DNA of 64,000 nt from positions 62,001-126,000 of the forward strand of contig CACJZT010000002.1 in assembly GCA_902598015.1 (NCBI GenBank). The letters run 5' to 3'. The position numbers were made by a program, and so were the translations under genes. The notes beneath the pieces were generated by a model. The model saw only the letters and a list, made by a program, of their open reading frames with translations. It had not been told where the DNA came from and ran no database searches. This document shows, in pieces, positions 44,639 to 55,700 of the stretch (its first letter is position 1; each line of letters starts with the position of its first letter). The stretch is from an uncultured Pelagibacteraceae bacterium. GTDB taxonomy: Bacteria; Pseudomonadota; Alphaproteobacteria; Pelagibacterales; Pelagibacteraceae.

Positions 44639-45442
44639 ATGAACAAATTACTTTCAGTTATAATTATTATTTTATTATCATTTCTAAGTAACATGGCAAT
44701 TGCTGGGGACGATGGAAAATTAAAAATAAATGGAAATGAAAATAACAATGGATATGTAGAAGTTGGTGACTGTTTTGAGAAGGTTAATAGAGGGATTTTT
44801 GCATTTAATCAAGTTTTAGACAAAGTGATTTTTAAACCACTTGCTAAAGGATATAGAATGTTTCCTCAACCTATAAGATCTGGAACTAGTAATGCATTAA
44901 ACAATCTAAATAATGTTGTTACAATTCCTAACAATGTTCTTCAAGGTCAATTTAAAGACGCTGGAGTAAATTCCGCAAGATTCGTTATTAATTCAACTTT
45001 AGGTATTGCAGGAATTTTTGATGTTGCATCTTATTATGGATTAAAAAAACGCGATAAAGAAGATTATGGACAAACATTTGGAGTTTGGGGTGCTGGTCCA
45101 GGATGTTATTTTGTTTTACCTGTTTTGGGACCAACTACTGTAAGAGATTCCCTTGGTTCTGTAGTTAACTTGATTGGAGGAGATGCATGGTACAACGTAA
45201 CTGTCGTTAATGATACTCAATATTTTTCTGAAGCAGACTATTATGCATCAAGAATACTAAGTGGAATAGACTTTAGAGCAAAAAATTTAGAATCTTTTGA
45301 CAGTCTTGAAAATAATTCTGTTGATCTTTATGCATCTGTCAGAAGTCTATATTTGCAAGATAGATACCGAAAGGTAAGAAATATAGATAAAACAACTGAA
45401 ACACTTAGTGACGATGACTGGGAAGAACTAGACAGTCAATAA
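44639..45442 (+). CDS. mlaA: MlaA/VacJ family phospholipid-asymmetry protein
   Basis: FEKVNRGIFAFNQVLDKVIFKPLAKGYR, NPNNVLQGQFKDAGVNSARFVINSTLGIAGIFDVAS-like block, DYGQTFGVWG. Start at MNKLLSVIIIILL preferred. Confidence 0.92.
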   Translation: MNKLLSVIIIILLSFLSNMAIAGDDGKLKINGNENNNGYVEVGDCFEKVNRGIFAFNQVLDKVIFKPLAKGYRMFPQPIRSGTSNALNNLNNVVTIPNNVLQGQFKDAGVNSARFVINSTLGIAGIFDVASYYGLKKRDKEDYGQTFGVWGAGPGCYFVLPVLGPTTVRDSLGSVVNLIGGDAWYNVTVVNDTQYFSEADYYASRILSGIDFRAKNLESFDSLENNSVDLYASVRSLYLQDRYRKVRNIDKTTETLSDDDWEELDSQ

Positions 45443-45453
45443 TTAATCTTTAA

Positions 45454-46044
45454 ATGAAATTAATTAAACATTTAATTATTTTTTTATTTTTATTAAATTT
45501 AAATAATATTTTATACGCAAAAAATCCAAGCGCATTAATAAATGAAATAGTTGATAATGCGGCATCAATATTGTCTAGCGAAGATCCTGTAGAGTCAAAA
45601 ATTATAAAATTAAATGCCATTGCAGAAAGAAGTGTAGATATAAATGGGATAGGTTTATACACCCTTGGAAAATACAGAAAATCTATTAATGATGAGCAAA
45701 AATCTAAGTATCAAAAACTGTTTAAAAGTTATTTTTTAAAAAGCTTTTCAAGCAGATTGGTTGATTATACAAACCCAAAAATTAATGTTGTATCTCAAAA
45801 AAAAATTAATGATAAATATACAATAGTTAATAGTATTTTAGAGGCTACATCAAAAAGACCACAGGTAAAAATAGATTGGAGAATTTATACAAAAAATCCT
45901 GATAGACCTTTAATAAGAGATCTAATAGTAGAGGGATTAAGTTTGGCAAGAACGCAAAAAGAAGAATTCAACTCAATTATACAAAATAATGATGGAGATA
46001 TAAATGCATTATTTAAAACTCTTGAAGAATTTTTAATTAAATAG
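45454..46044 (+). CDS. mlaC: MlaC/Ttg2D family phospholipid-binding protein
   Basis: Signal peptide; LGKYRKSINDEQKSKYQKLFKSYFLKSFSSRLVDY; WRIYTKNPDRPLIRDLIVEGLSLARTQKEEFNSII. Confidence 0.9.
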   Translation: MKLIKHLIIFLFLLNLNNILYAKNPSALINEIVDNAASILSSEDPVESKIIKLNAIAERSVDINGIGLYTLGKYRKSINDEQKSKYQKLFKSYFLKSFSSRLVDYTNPKINVVSQKKINDKYTIVNSILEATSKRPQVKIDWRIYTKNPDRPLIRDLIVEGLSLARTQKEEFNSIIQNNDGDINALFKTLEEFLIK

Positions 46045-46045
46045 T

Positions 46046-46606
46046 TTAATAAAATCCAATTTCACTTAAGCAAATATCTGATTTAAAATTTTCAAAACCT
46101 GCAACTAAACCAATTGATTTTATATTTTGTCCCAATATGCTTTTTGGTTGATAGAAGTTAGACTTTTTAAATTGTTCAAATGGTGCTCTAATTTTAGTCC
46201 AATTTTTCTTTGTAGCAAAAGCGTAACTATAATATTGCCATGGCGCAAGAGTTAATCCTGTTCTCAAATGAAGATTATAATTTTTTTCATTGCCATAAAC
46301 ATTTACATATACTCCATCATACTCTTTACTATTAATTTCAGGATTTAATTTTGCTCTGATTTGAATAAATCCACCATTATTTTTTGTAGATACATTTCCA
46401 ATCATTCTATAACACATCACTCCGTCGACTTTCTCAATTATAAATTTTCCTGTTGATACGCCTCCCATTACTTGATCGGTGATAAAATTCCACTGTTGCA
46501 ATTAGTTTGTTAATTTTGGGTTTTTTAGTTGATCTAAAACCATATCTTTAGAATAAGTCTTATTTTGACATATTAAAAATAAAAATAAAAATATTATTTT
46601 TTTCAA
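46046..46606 (-). pseudogene. CIA30-family protein split by one in-frame TAA
   Basis: 46046-46501 encodes the CIA30 domain (QQWNFITDQVMGGVSTGKF). In the same frame upstream, 46502-46606 encodes a signal-peptide segment (TTG)KKIIFLFLFLICQNKTYSKDMVLDQLKNPKLTN ending at TAA (46502-46504), directly abutting the TTG that begins the downstream ORF. Confidence 0.65.
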
Positions 46607-46613
46607 AACAGAA

Positions 46614-47069
46614 TTACTTTTTTTTTGCAAGTTGTTGTAGAAGATAGATTTCTTTTTCTGTAAGAGTATTTTTTTCTTCTTTGATTTGGTCCTCTAGACT
46701 AAATAAAGTTATTAATGAAAAAAATGATACCAAACCTGATAATATGATAAAGTAAATTGAGCTTAAATTAACAATTATAAGTATTAGAAATACGCTTGTC
46801 CATCCGACAAAGATCCCTCTCAATATTGTACGATGACTTTTTAAATCAGGTATTTTTATAAACTGTATAAATAAAAGTATTAAAAGAAGCATTATTCCTG
46901 AAATAGATACTCTTAACAAAACTAAAGTATCTAATCCTCCACCATATAATTCTCGATGAATTAAATATGCAACAATACCTTTATAAGCAAAATAGAAAAG
47001 AATTATAGATGAGACTAATATTGAAAAATAGTACGAAACCTTTGGTTTTATTTTAATTTTAAATTTCAT
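46614..47069 (-). CDS. hypothetical multi-TM membrane protein
   Basis: 151 aa with about four hydrophobic helices; no family recognised. Confidence 0.65.
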   Translation of the reverse strand: MKFKIKIKPKVSYYFSILVSSIILFYFAYKGIVAYLIHRELYGGGLDTLVLLRVSISGIMLLLILLFIQFIKIPDLKSHRTILRGIFVGWTSVFLILIIVNLSSIYFIILSGLVSFFSLITLFSLEDQIKEEKNTLTEKEIYLLQQLAKKK

Positions 47070-47145
47070 TTTAACTAAAAGGATACTACAATTTTAGGTA
47101 AAATTAATAAAAACTGTAGTTTATAAACATGAATTTTATTGAATT

Positions 47146-47222
47146 TGGTGGGCCCGCCAGGACTCGAACCTGGGACCAATACATTATGAGTGTACTGCTC
47201 TAACCAACTGAGCTACAGGCCC
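47146..47222 (-). tRNA. tRNA with CAT anticodon (probably Ile2; elongator Met not excluded), CCA encoded
   Basis: GGGCCTGTAGCTCAGTTGGTTAGAGCAGTACACTCATAATGTATTGGTCCCAGGTTCGAGTCCTGGCGGGCCCACCA folds as a canonical cloverleaf. Confidence 0.93.
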
Positions 47223-47276
47223 TTAGATGGAAAAACACTATTATATCATTTTTTTTATGTTATCAATTGAAGAAAA

Positions 47277-47351
47277 TGGTGGGCCGTGTTGGTTACGCTC
47301 CAACTACCCCTGCAATGTCAATGCAGTACTCTACTATTGAGCTAACGGCCC
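47277..47351 (-). tRNA. divergent tRNA-Val(GAC)-like gene, CCA encoded
   Basis: GGGCCGT TA GCTC AATAGTA GAGT A CTGCA TTGACAT TGCAG GGGTA GTTGG AGCGTAA CCAAC ACGGCCC A CCA: complete cloverleaf with 7/4/5/5 bp stems, but non-canonical T-loop and D-loop. Confidence 0.75.
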
Positions 47352-49174
47352 TAACTTTCTAAGAAACTTTTTAATTGTTTTGACCTACTTGGATGTTTTA
47401 ATTTCCTCAAAGCTTTTGCTTCTATCTGTCTAATTCTTTCTCTTGTTACTGAAAATTGTAGACCAACTTCCTCCAAAGTATGATCAGTATTCATGCCTAC
47501 TCCGAACCTCATTCTTAAAACACGTTCTTCTCTAGGTGTGAGCGTGGATAAAATTTTAGTGGTAGCTTCACTTAAGTTAGATTTTATGGCTTGTTCTAAT
47601 GGAGCTAATGCTTTTGTATCCTCTATAAAATCACCTAAACTGCTGTCTTCTTCATCACCAACAGGTTTTTCAAGTGAAACGGGCTCTTTTGAAATTTTTA
47701 GAACTTTTCTTACTTTTTCTAATGGCATTCTAAGTTTTTTAGCTAACTCTTCTGGTGTTGCTTCTCTACCAAACTCACTTAATATTAATCTCTGCGTTCT
47801 TACAATTTTATTTATTGTTTCTATCATATGAACGGGTATTCTAATTGTTCTAGCCTGGTCCGCTATTGATCTTGTAATTGCTTGTCTAATCCACCAAGTT
47901 GCATATGTAGAAAATTTGTATCCTCTCCTATACTCGAATTTGTCAACTGCTTTCATTAAACCAATATTTCCTTCCTGAATTAAATCAAGAAACTGCAAGC
48001 CTCTATTAGTATATTTTTTTGCAATTGATATTACCAATCTTAGATTTGCTTCAACCATTTCTTTTTTTGCTATTCTAGATTCTTTCTCACCCTTTTGAAC
48101 TCTACTTACCAATTTTTTAAACTCTGTTACTGAAATTCCTAGTTTTTCACTTATTTCTACTAGTCTCTCTCTTATATTTTTAAATTCATTTTTATTTTTA
48201 ATAAAAAATTTTTTCCAAACATCATTGGTATCCAAAAATTCTTTCAAATTAGGGTTTATTTCATTTCCTACATAAAATTTTATAAATTCATCTCTGGTTA
48301 TTTTTGAGTCTAAAGCTAATCTTAGCAAATTACCTTCTAGAGATACTATTTTCTTGTTTTCAGAATAATGTTTCTGAACTAATTCCTCTAGAACAGAAGG
48401 AGATAGTTGTAAAGATTTTATATTTTCTAAAATATCTTCGACAATTTTTTTATAATTTTTTTCTTTAGAACTTGAAAACTTGTTTGAACTTAAAACTGTT
48501 TGTAGTTTTTCTTTTTGATATTTAATGAGCTTGTTGTAATCTTTTGTTAAATTGTGAATTGTCTTTAAAACTTTTGGTTTTATTTCTGTCTCCATTGCAG
48601 CCAATGTGGGATTAAATTCATCTTCATCAGCAGAATTAGTTTCTGAGTTTTCTTCATCATCTTGTTTTTTTTGTTTGGAACCATTTGAGTTATCATCATC
48701 ATCCATATAATTTGTATCTATATCGATAATTTCCCTGACCAATATTTCATCATTTTGAAGTTTATTATCCCAATCGAAAATTTGTTGTGCTGTTATTGGG
48801 CTCTGTGATAATGCATTTAACATAACATCTTTTCCTGCTTCAATTCTTTTTGCAATTGCAATTTCCCCTTCTCTGGAAAGTAATTCAACACCTCCCATTT
48901 CTCTGAGATACATTCTTATTGGATCGTCACTTTTTTCTATAGATTTACCCTCATCTTTTGAAGATGCATCTTTTTTTCTTAAAACTTTAAAGTCTGATTT
49001 TTTTTCAACAAGCATTATACTTTCGTTTAGAATATGTATGAAAGCTTGAGCTAAGTTTTCGCTAGAAAGATTTCTTTTTCCTAAAGATTTATTTAATTCT
49101 TCATGGGTAATAAACCCTCGATGGATACCACGACCCATTAATCTTGCAAATGATTTAGTAATTATTCGTTCCAC
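47351..49174 (-). CDS. rpoD: RNA polymerase primary sigma factor
   Basis: [94 protein letters not shown]. Confidence 0.98.
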   Translation of the reverse strand: MERIITKSFARLMGRGIHRGFITHEELNKSLGKRNLSSENLAQAFIHILNESIMLVEKKSDFKVLRKKDASSKDEGKSIEKSDDPIRMYLREMGGVELLSREGEIAIAKRIEAGKDVMLNALSQSPITAQQIFDWDNKLQNDEILVREIIDIDTNYMDDDDNSNGSKQKKQDDEENSETNSADEDEFNPTLAAMETEIKPKVLKTIHNLTKDYNKLIKYQKEKLQTVLSSNKFSSSKEKNYKKIVEDILENIKSLQLSPSVLEELVQKHYSENKKIVSLEGNLLRLALDSKITRDEFIKFYVGNEINPNLKEFLDTNDVWKKFFIKNKNEFKNIRERLVEISEKLGISVTEFKKLVSRVQKGEKESRIAKKEMVEANLRLVISIAKKYTNRGLQFLDLIQEGNIGLMKAVDKFEYRRGYKFSTYATWWIRQAITRSIADQARTIRIPVHMIETINKIVRTQRLILSEFGREATPEELAKKLRMPLEKVRKVLKISKEPVSLEKPVGDEEDSSLGDFIEDTKALAPLEQAIKSNLSEATTKILSTLTPREERVLRMRFGVGMNTDHTLEEVGLQFSVTRERIRQIEAKALRKLKHPSRSKQLKSFLES

Positions 49175-49240
49175 AATTAAAAAGTTTGAAGGATCTATAT
49201 AGTGTCTAATACAAAAAAATCTATGTGATTTTTTTTATTT

Positions 49241-51016
49241 TTAGTTGATTTTTTGTTGTTTTTTCAACTCTTTTATCTCATTAAAAGTATTCTCACTCAT
49301 ATCTTTTGAAAACTTTGATTCTAATTCAGATATTCTTTGTTCTAACTCATAATTTTTCAGATCTTGAATGATTTCAGTAAAAATTTCTAATATTTTTTGA
49401 TCATCGTTTAAATTTTTTGAAATTATATGTTTAACTGAAGCATAATTCATGACCCTATTAACAAGATTTTTGTCCACATTTAATTTTTTAACATCCAAAT
49501 TTAATAAATTTTCTGACTGATTTAAAATTTCAGCAAATAATTGTTTATTTTCATCACTATATAATTTTACATTATCAATTAAGTGGAGGTTTTCACGAAT
49601 TAATTTTGGTTTTGCAAGCAATGTATATAAAAATGAGAATTCTTTAATTTCAAAAGATTTTAATGATTTTGTTTCATTGTAATAACTTTTAGTTTTAGCA
49701 AGAGATTTTGGAGATTTAATATAATTTTTACTAAATTTTGAATTAATATTTGGCGTTAATTCAGAAACTTTTTCAAGAAAATATTCCAACGTATATTTTT
49801 TTACAAAACTGTCTTTAATATTTGATGCAATTTCTCTAAGTTTTTTTTCGAAGATAGCTTTTGAACTAGGGCTTTCAGTTGTATGACTAATATAATGCTC
49901 GAATATAAATTTATGTATGGGTTTAGATTTTTGATCCGAGATTTCTAAAAACTTATCTTTTCCAAATTTATTTACATAATTATCTGGATCTAAGTTCTTT
50001 TCCAAAAGAAAAAATGAAATTTTTTTATCAGGTTTTAATTCACTGATAATATTTTCTGCAGCTCTTAATGCAGCTTTATATCCACTTTGGTCGCCATCAA
50101 AGCAAATAATGATATGATTATAGAATTGGTTTAAAATTTGTATCTGTTTGCTTGTTAAAGCAGTTCCTAAGTTTGCGACAGTATTTTCTATTCCATTTTT
50201 TGATAAACCAATAACGTCCATATATCCTTCAACCAAATATACATCTTCTAATTTATTTGATAACTTTCTTGCTTTATCAAGATTATATAAATTTGATCCT
50301 TTCTTGAAAAAAGGTGTCTCAGGGGAATTAATATATTTAGCTAAATTTTTATTATCATCTATAATTCTTCCACCAAAACCTATTATATTCCCTGAAATAT
50401 CATTTATTGGAAAGATTATTCTGTTTCTAAATCTTGATATATATTTCTTTCTCTTCTCGTCAAAATAAAATAGGCCTGTATCTTTAATACTTTCTTCATC
50501 GAAATCTTTTTTTAACTTTTCATAATAATCTAAATCTTCTGTCACAAAACCAAGATTAAAATTTTTTACTTCAATACCGGATAGTCCTCTTTCTTTAAGA
50601 TAATTTTTTGCTTTAACTGATTTTTCATTTTTAAATAACTCATTCTTATAAAATTCAGAAAAGTTTTGATATATAGATTTATATATTTTCCATTTATTCT
50701 CTCTTTCCAAATCTTGTTTTGAAAATGTATAAGGTTGCATCCCTGCAAGATTTGAGAGCATTTTGACTGCTTCACCAAATCTAAGATTTTGAGTTTTCAT
50801 TACAAAGTCAAAAATATTTCCATGCTCACTTGTACTAAAACAATGATAGAATTCTTTTTCATCATTAACTGTAAATGACGGAGTTTTCTCTGTTTTAAAT
50901 GGAGATAAACCAACAAACTCCTTACCTCTTTTTTTTAGTTTAACAGTTTTTGATACAACTGTTGAAACTTTTAGCCTAGTTTTAATTTCGTCTAAATATT
51001 CCTTTGGATATTTCAT
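49241..51016 (-). CDS. dnaG: DNA primase with degenerate zinc-binding domain
   Basis: SPFKTEKTPSFTVNDEKEFYHCFSTSEHGNIFDFVM, IIGFGGRII, VEGYMDVIGL, CFDGDQSGYKAALRA. Confidence 0.95.
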   Translation of the reverse strand: MKYPKEYLDEIKTRLKVSTVVSKTVKLKKRGKEFVGLSPFKTEKTPSFTVNDEKEFYHCFSTSEHGNIFDFVMKTQNLRFGEAVKMLSNLAGMQPYTFSKQDLERENKWKIYKSIYQNFSEFYKNELFKNEKSVKAKNYLKERGLSGIEVKNFNLGFVTEDLDYYEKLKKDFDEESIKDTGLFYFDEKRKKYISRFRNRIIFPINDISGNIIGFGGRIIDDNKNLAKYINSPETPFFKKGSNLYNLDKARKLSNKLEDVYLVEGYMDVIGLSKNGIENTVANLGTALTSKQIQILNQFYNHIIICFDGDQSGYKAALRAAENIISELKPDKKISFFLLEKNLDPDNYVNKFGKDKFLEISDQKSKPIHKFIFEHYISHTTESPSSKAIFEKKLREIASNIKDSFVKKYTLEYFLEKVSELTPNINSKFSKNYIKSPKSLAKTKSYYNETKSLKSFEIKEFSFLYTLLAKPKLIRENLHLIDNVKLYSDENKQLFAEILNQSENLLNLDVKKLNVDKNLVNRVMNYASVKHIISKNLNDDQKILEIFTEIIQDLKNYELEQRISELESKFSKDMSENTFNEIKELKKQQKIN

Positions 51017-51495
51017 TAGCCATTAAGTAGATTTTTAATAATTTGACCTGCCTTAGAAAAATCAATTGTGTCTGCATGGTTTTTCTTTAATTCGCCCATC
51101 ACTCTACCCATGTCCTTTAATGAAGAGGCTTCAGATTTTTTGATAATTTCTTTACAAATTTTCTCTGTATCAGCTTCAGATAATTGCTTAGGTAGATACT
51201 CTGATAAAATACCGAGTTCTCCTTGCTCAATTTCTAATAAATCTGATCTGTTATTTTTTTTGTATATTTCAATTGATTCGGATCTTTGTTTTATCATTTT
51301 CTTTAATAGTTTTTTTATATCATCATCATCTGTCTCTTTTTTATTTGGACCAGACCTATTGTTAATATCTAAGTCCTTAATTCCTGACAAAATTAACCTA
51401 TAAGTTGATATCTTATTTTTATCTTTAGATTTCAAAGCATTTTTGTAATCATTATCTATTTTATCTCTCATCGTCATATCTGGAATGTACTTCAT
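51016..51495 (-). CDS. yqeY: GatB/YqeY domain protein
   Basis: DYKNALKSKDKNKISTYRLILSGIKD, LSEYLPKQLSE, DMGRVMGELKK. Confidence 0.9.
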   Translation of the reverse strand: MKYIPDMTMRDKIDNDYKNALKSKDKNKISTYRLILSGIKDLDINNRSGPNKKETDDDDIKKLLKKMIKQRSESIEIYKKNNRSDLLEIEQGELGILSEYLPKQLSEADTEKICKEIIKKSEASSLKDMGRVMGELKKNHADTIDFSKAGQIIKNLLNG

Positions 51496-51599
51496 AGATA
51501 AAATTGTTCAAAAGAAAAATTGTATTTTGAAAAAATTATTATAGATCTGTTGCGGATAAATAGGTTTTATTGTATTAACCTTTAACTCATGAGTTGTAA

Positions 51600-52793
51600 T
51601 TGACTTTAAAACAAAAAAACAAATCTTCACATCTATTAAATTTTAACACAGCTATTTTAGTTCTAGAAAATAAATCAGTCTTTAAAGGTATCGGACTAGG
51701 ATATAAAGGAGAGGCAACTGGCGAAGTATGCTTTAATACCTCATTAACTGGTTATCAAGAAATTATTTCTGACCCATCTTATGCTGGTCAGATAATAAAT
51801 TTTACATTTCCACACATTGGGAATGTTGGGGCTAATAAAGAAGACTTAGAGTCTGATAAAATATGGACGAGAGGTGTTATTTTTAATTCAGAAATAACAA
51901 GTCCATCTAATTATAGATCTCTTCAAAATTTAGATAAATGGCTTAAAAAGAATAAAATAGTAGGCATCACAGGTCTAGATACAAGAAGTTTAACAAATTT
52001 TATAAGAGACAAGGGAGCTCCAAAAGGAACAATATCAAACAATAAAAATGGTAAATTTAATATTAATAAACTAATAAATAAATCAATTAAATGGCCTGGT
52101 TTAAGCGGAATGGATTTGGCGCAAGAGGTCACAACTAACAAAACATATATTTGGAAAGGACATAAAACTTGGAAAAAAACTAAAGGTTATGAGAAAAATA
52201 AAAAGAAAAAATTTAGGGTTGTTGCAATAGATTATGGAATTAAAAAAAATATACTTAGATATTTCTCTGACTTTGATTGTGAAGTTAAAGTTGTTTCCTG
52301 CAAAGAAAACGCCGATAAAATAATTAATCTAAAACCTCATGGGATTTTTTTGTCAAACGGTCCTGGAGATCCTGCTGCAACAGGAAAGTATGCAATTAAT
52401 GTAGTAAAAAATTTAATTAAAAAAAATATTCCTTTATTTGGAATATGTTTGGGTCATCAAATTTTAGCTTTAGCATTAGATGCAAAAACCAAAAAAATGA
52501 AATTGGGGCATCGAGGTGCAAATCATCCGGTTAAAAATTTAATTACAAAGAAAGTTGAAATTACAAGTCAAAATCATGGATTTGAGGTTGTTAAAGAAAG
52601 TTTAAAAACAAATACTGAAATAACTCACCTATCATTATTTGACAATTCTATAGAGGGAATAAAGTTAAAAAATAAACCAATTTTCTCAGTCCAATATCAT
52701 CCTGAAGCTAATCCTGGACCACAAGACAGTAAATATTTATTTAGTAATTTTGTTAATGAAATAAAAAAATATGCCAAAAAGAAAAGACATTAA
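51600..52793 (+). CDS. carA: carbamoyl-phosphate synthase small subunit
   Basis: [63 protein letters not shown] start as in the track. Confidence 0.96.
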   Translation: MTLKQKNKSSHLLNFNTAILVLENKSVFKGIGLGYKGEATGEVCFNTSLTGYQEIISDPSYAGQIINFTFPHIGNVGANKEDLESDKIWTRGVIFNSEITSPSNYRSLQNLDKWLKKNKIVGITGLDTRSLTNFIRDKGAPKGTISNNKNGKFNINKLINKSIKWPGLSGMDLAQEVTTNKTYIWKGHKTWKKTKGYEKNKKKKFRVVAIDYGIKKNILRYFSDFDCEVKVVSCKENADKIINLKPHGIFLSNGPGDPAATGKYAINVVKNLIKKNIPLFGICLGHQILALALDAKTKKMKLGHRGANHPVKNLITKKVEITSQNHGFEVVKESLKTNTEITHLSLFDNSIEGIKLKNKPIFSVQYHPEANPGPQDSKYLFSNFVNEIKKYAKKKRH

Positions 52794-55700
52794 AAAAATT
52801 TTAGTTATTGGAGCTGGTCCAATTATTATTGGTCAAGCCTGTGAATTTGATTATTCAGGAACTCAGGCATGCAAAGCATTAAAAGATGAGGGTTATAAAG
52901 TAATACTAATCAACTCAAATCCAGCAACTATAATGACTGATCCTGGTATTGCTGATAAAACTTATATCGAACCAATATCTTTGGAAGTACTAGAGGAAGT
53001 CATCAAAATAGAAAAGCCTGATGCTATTCTACCAACAATGGGTGGTCAAACAGCATTAAATCTTGCAATTAACGCAGAGAAAATTGGTTTGCTTAAAAAG
53101 TATAAAATTGAACTTATCGGAGCAAACTCTAAGGCAATAGCTAATGCTGAGGATAGAAAAAAATTTAGAAAGAATATGTCTGATATTGGCATTGATTTAC
53201 CAAAATCAGAGGTTCTTAATAAATTTTCAAACGCGAAAAAATGTTTAAATAAAATTGGTCTTCCTGCAATTATTAGACCTTCATTTACTTTGGGCGGATT
53301 GGGTGGAGGGATTGCAAGAACAACAAAAGATTTTTTTAAAATTGTAAAAGAAGGAATGAACGAGTCTCCCCAAAATCAGGTTTTGGTTGAAGAATGTTTA
53401 GATGGATGGAAAGAATTTGAGATGGAGGTTGTAAGAGATCGAAATGATAATTGTATAATTATCTGTTCAATAGAAAATGTTGATCCAATGGGAACTCATA
53501 CCGGTGACTCTGTTACAATAGCTCCAGCATTAACATTGACAGATAAAGAGTATCAAGTAATGAGAAATGCATCAATTGCTTGCTTAAGAAAAATTGGTGT
53601 TGAAACAGGAGGTTCAAATGTTCAATTCGCCATAAATCCAAAAAATGGAAGAATGGTAATAATTGAAATGAATCCCAGAGTTTCAAGATCATCTGCATTA
53701 GCTTCTAAAGCAACAGGTTTTCCCATTGCAAAAGTAGCTGCAAAATTAGCAGTTGGTTATACTCTAGACGAGCTACAAAATGAGATAACAAAAGTAACAC
53801 CAGCATCTTTTGAACCAACAATTGATTATGTTGTTACAAAAATCCCAAGGTTCACGTTTGAAAAATTTTCTGACACTGAAGCAATTTTAGGAACATCAAT
53901 GAGATCTGTTGGTGAAGCAATGGCAATTGGAAGAAATTTCAAAGAGTCTTTTCAAAAAGCTCTGGTTTCACTTGAAATTGGCTTATCAGGATTAGATAAT
54001 ATTTTTAAATATTCAAAAAAAGAAATCTTAAAAAATTTAAAGATCAATATTCCAAACAAATTACTTCTGATTGCTGAGGCTTTTAGAAAAAAAATATCTT
54101 TAAATGTTATATATAAATTATCAAAGGTAGATCCTTGGTTTTTAAATCAAATTAAGGAAATAGTTGATGAAGAAAAAATATTAAATTCAAAAGGACTGCC
54201 CAAAACTTTTGAGGAATTTAATAGAATAAAATCAATAGGTTTTTCTGACAGAAAGATATCACTTTTAACCGGTCAAAAAGAAACAGTTGTTAAATCAAGA
54301 AGAAAAGGGTTAAAAGTTATGCCTGTTTTTAAGAAAGTTGATACCTGTGCTGCAGAATTTAAATCTTTCACACCCTATATGTATTCTACATATCAAAGAA
54401 ATTTTTCTATTAAAACTGAATGCGAAGCTGAGCCAAGTAATAAAAAGAAAATAATAATTTTAGGTGGAGGTCCAAACAGAATTGGCCAAGGCATAGAGTT
54501 TGATTATTGCTGTTGTCAGGCGAGCTTTTCTTTAAAAGAAGCAGGTTTTGAAACAATAATGATAAATTGTAACCCAGAAACTGTTTCTACAGATTATGAT
54601 ACAAGTGATAGATTGTACTTTGAACCTTTAATTGAAGAGTATGTTGAGAATATTATTTTAAAAGAAAAATCAAAAGGAAACCTAATTGGCATTATCGCAC
54701 AATTTGGAGGCCAAACTCCTATCAAATTAGCTAAATTTTTAAATGAAAATAAATTACCTATTCTAGGGACACAATATAAATCGATTGATCTTGCAGAAGA
54801 TAGAGACAGATTTAGAGAGTTGCTTATAAAACTTAAATTAAAGCAAGCGGAAAGTGGAATAGCATACAAGTTCGATCAAGCTATAAATGTTGCAGAAAAA
54901 ATTGGATTGCCGGTTGTTGTGAGACCTTCTTATGTTTTGGGTGGAAGAGCTATGGAAATTGTTCATGACAAAAGCCAATTGAAACAATTTATAAATGAAG
55001 CCTTCAAAGCATCAGAACAAAATCCAATCTTAATTGATAAATTTATCGATAACGCGATGGAAGTAGATGTAGATGCGATTTCAGATGGAAAAGATGTTTA
55101 TGTTGCTGGAATAATGCAACACATCGAAGAAGCAGGAATTCATTCTGGAGACTCTGCTTGTTGCTTGCCACCGGTATCAATAAAGGCAAATCTTTTAAGA
55201 GAACTTAAAATACAAACAAGAAAATTAGCTCTGGCTTTAAAAGTTAAAGGATTTTTAAATATTCAATTTGCAATTAAAAATGATGAAATTTTTGTTATTG
55301 AAGTTAATCCTAGAGCAAGCAGAACAGTTCCCTTTGTTTCAAAAGCAAACGGTATTCCTCTTGCAAAAATTGCATCAAGAATAATGTCTGGGGAAAAATT
55401 AAGTAAGTATAAATTAAAATACAAAACCAATAAAAAATTTGCTGTTAAAGAAGCTGTATTTCCATTCAATAAATTTCCAGATAGCGATCTATTGCTTGGT
55501 CCTGAAATGAAGTCTACTGGAGAGGTAATGGGTTTTGATGATGATTTTGGAATGGCTGTTGCAAAAAGTCAAATTGCTGCTTCAAATTCATTGCCAATTA
55601 AAGGAATGGCGTTCTTATCAGTAAAAGACTCTCACAAGCAAGAAATAATAGGTGTTGCACAAAGATTAATAAAACTTGGATTCACACTTTCTGCAACCAA

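Noticed and set aside
47081-47145. Possible hairpin terminator after the tRNA pair (ACTACA...TGTAGT)
   Set aside because: Six-bp stem with a long loop and no proper T tract; not convincing.
50566-50778. 70-aa out-of-frame ORF in dnaG
   Set aside because: Alternative frame inside dnaG, without family motifs.
51584-51603. AACTCATGAGTT palindrome and tiny ORF MSCN overlapping the carA TTG start
   Set aside because: A possible leader peptide, but 12-bp palindromes are common in AT-rich DNA and a 4-codon ORF is not supportable alone.
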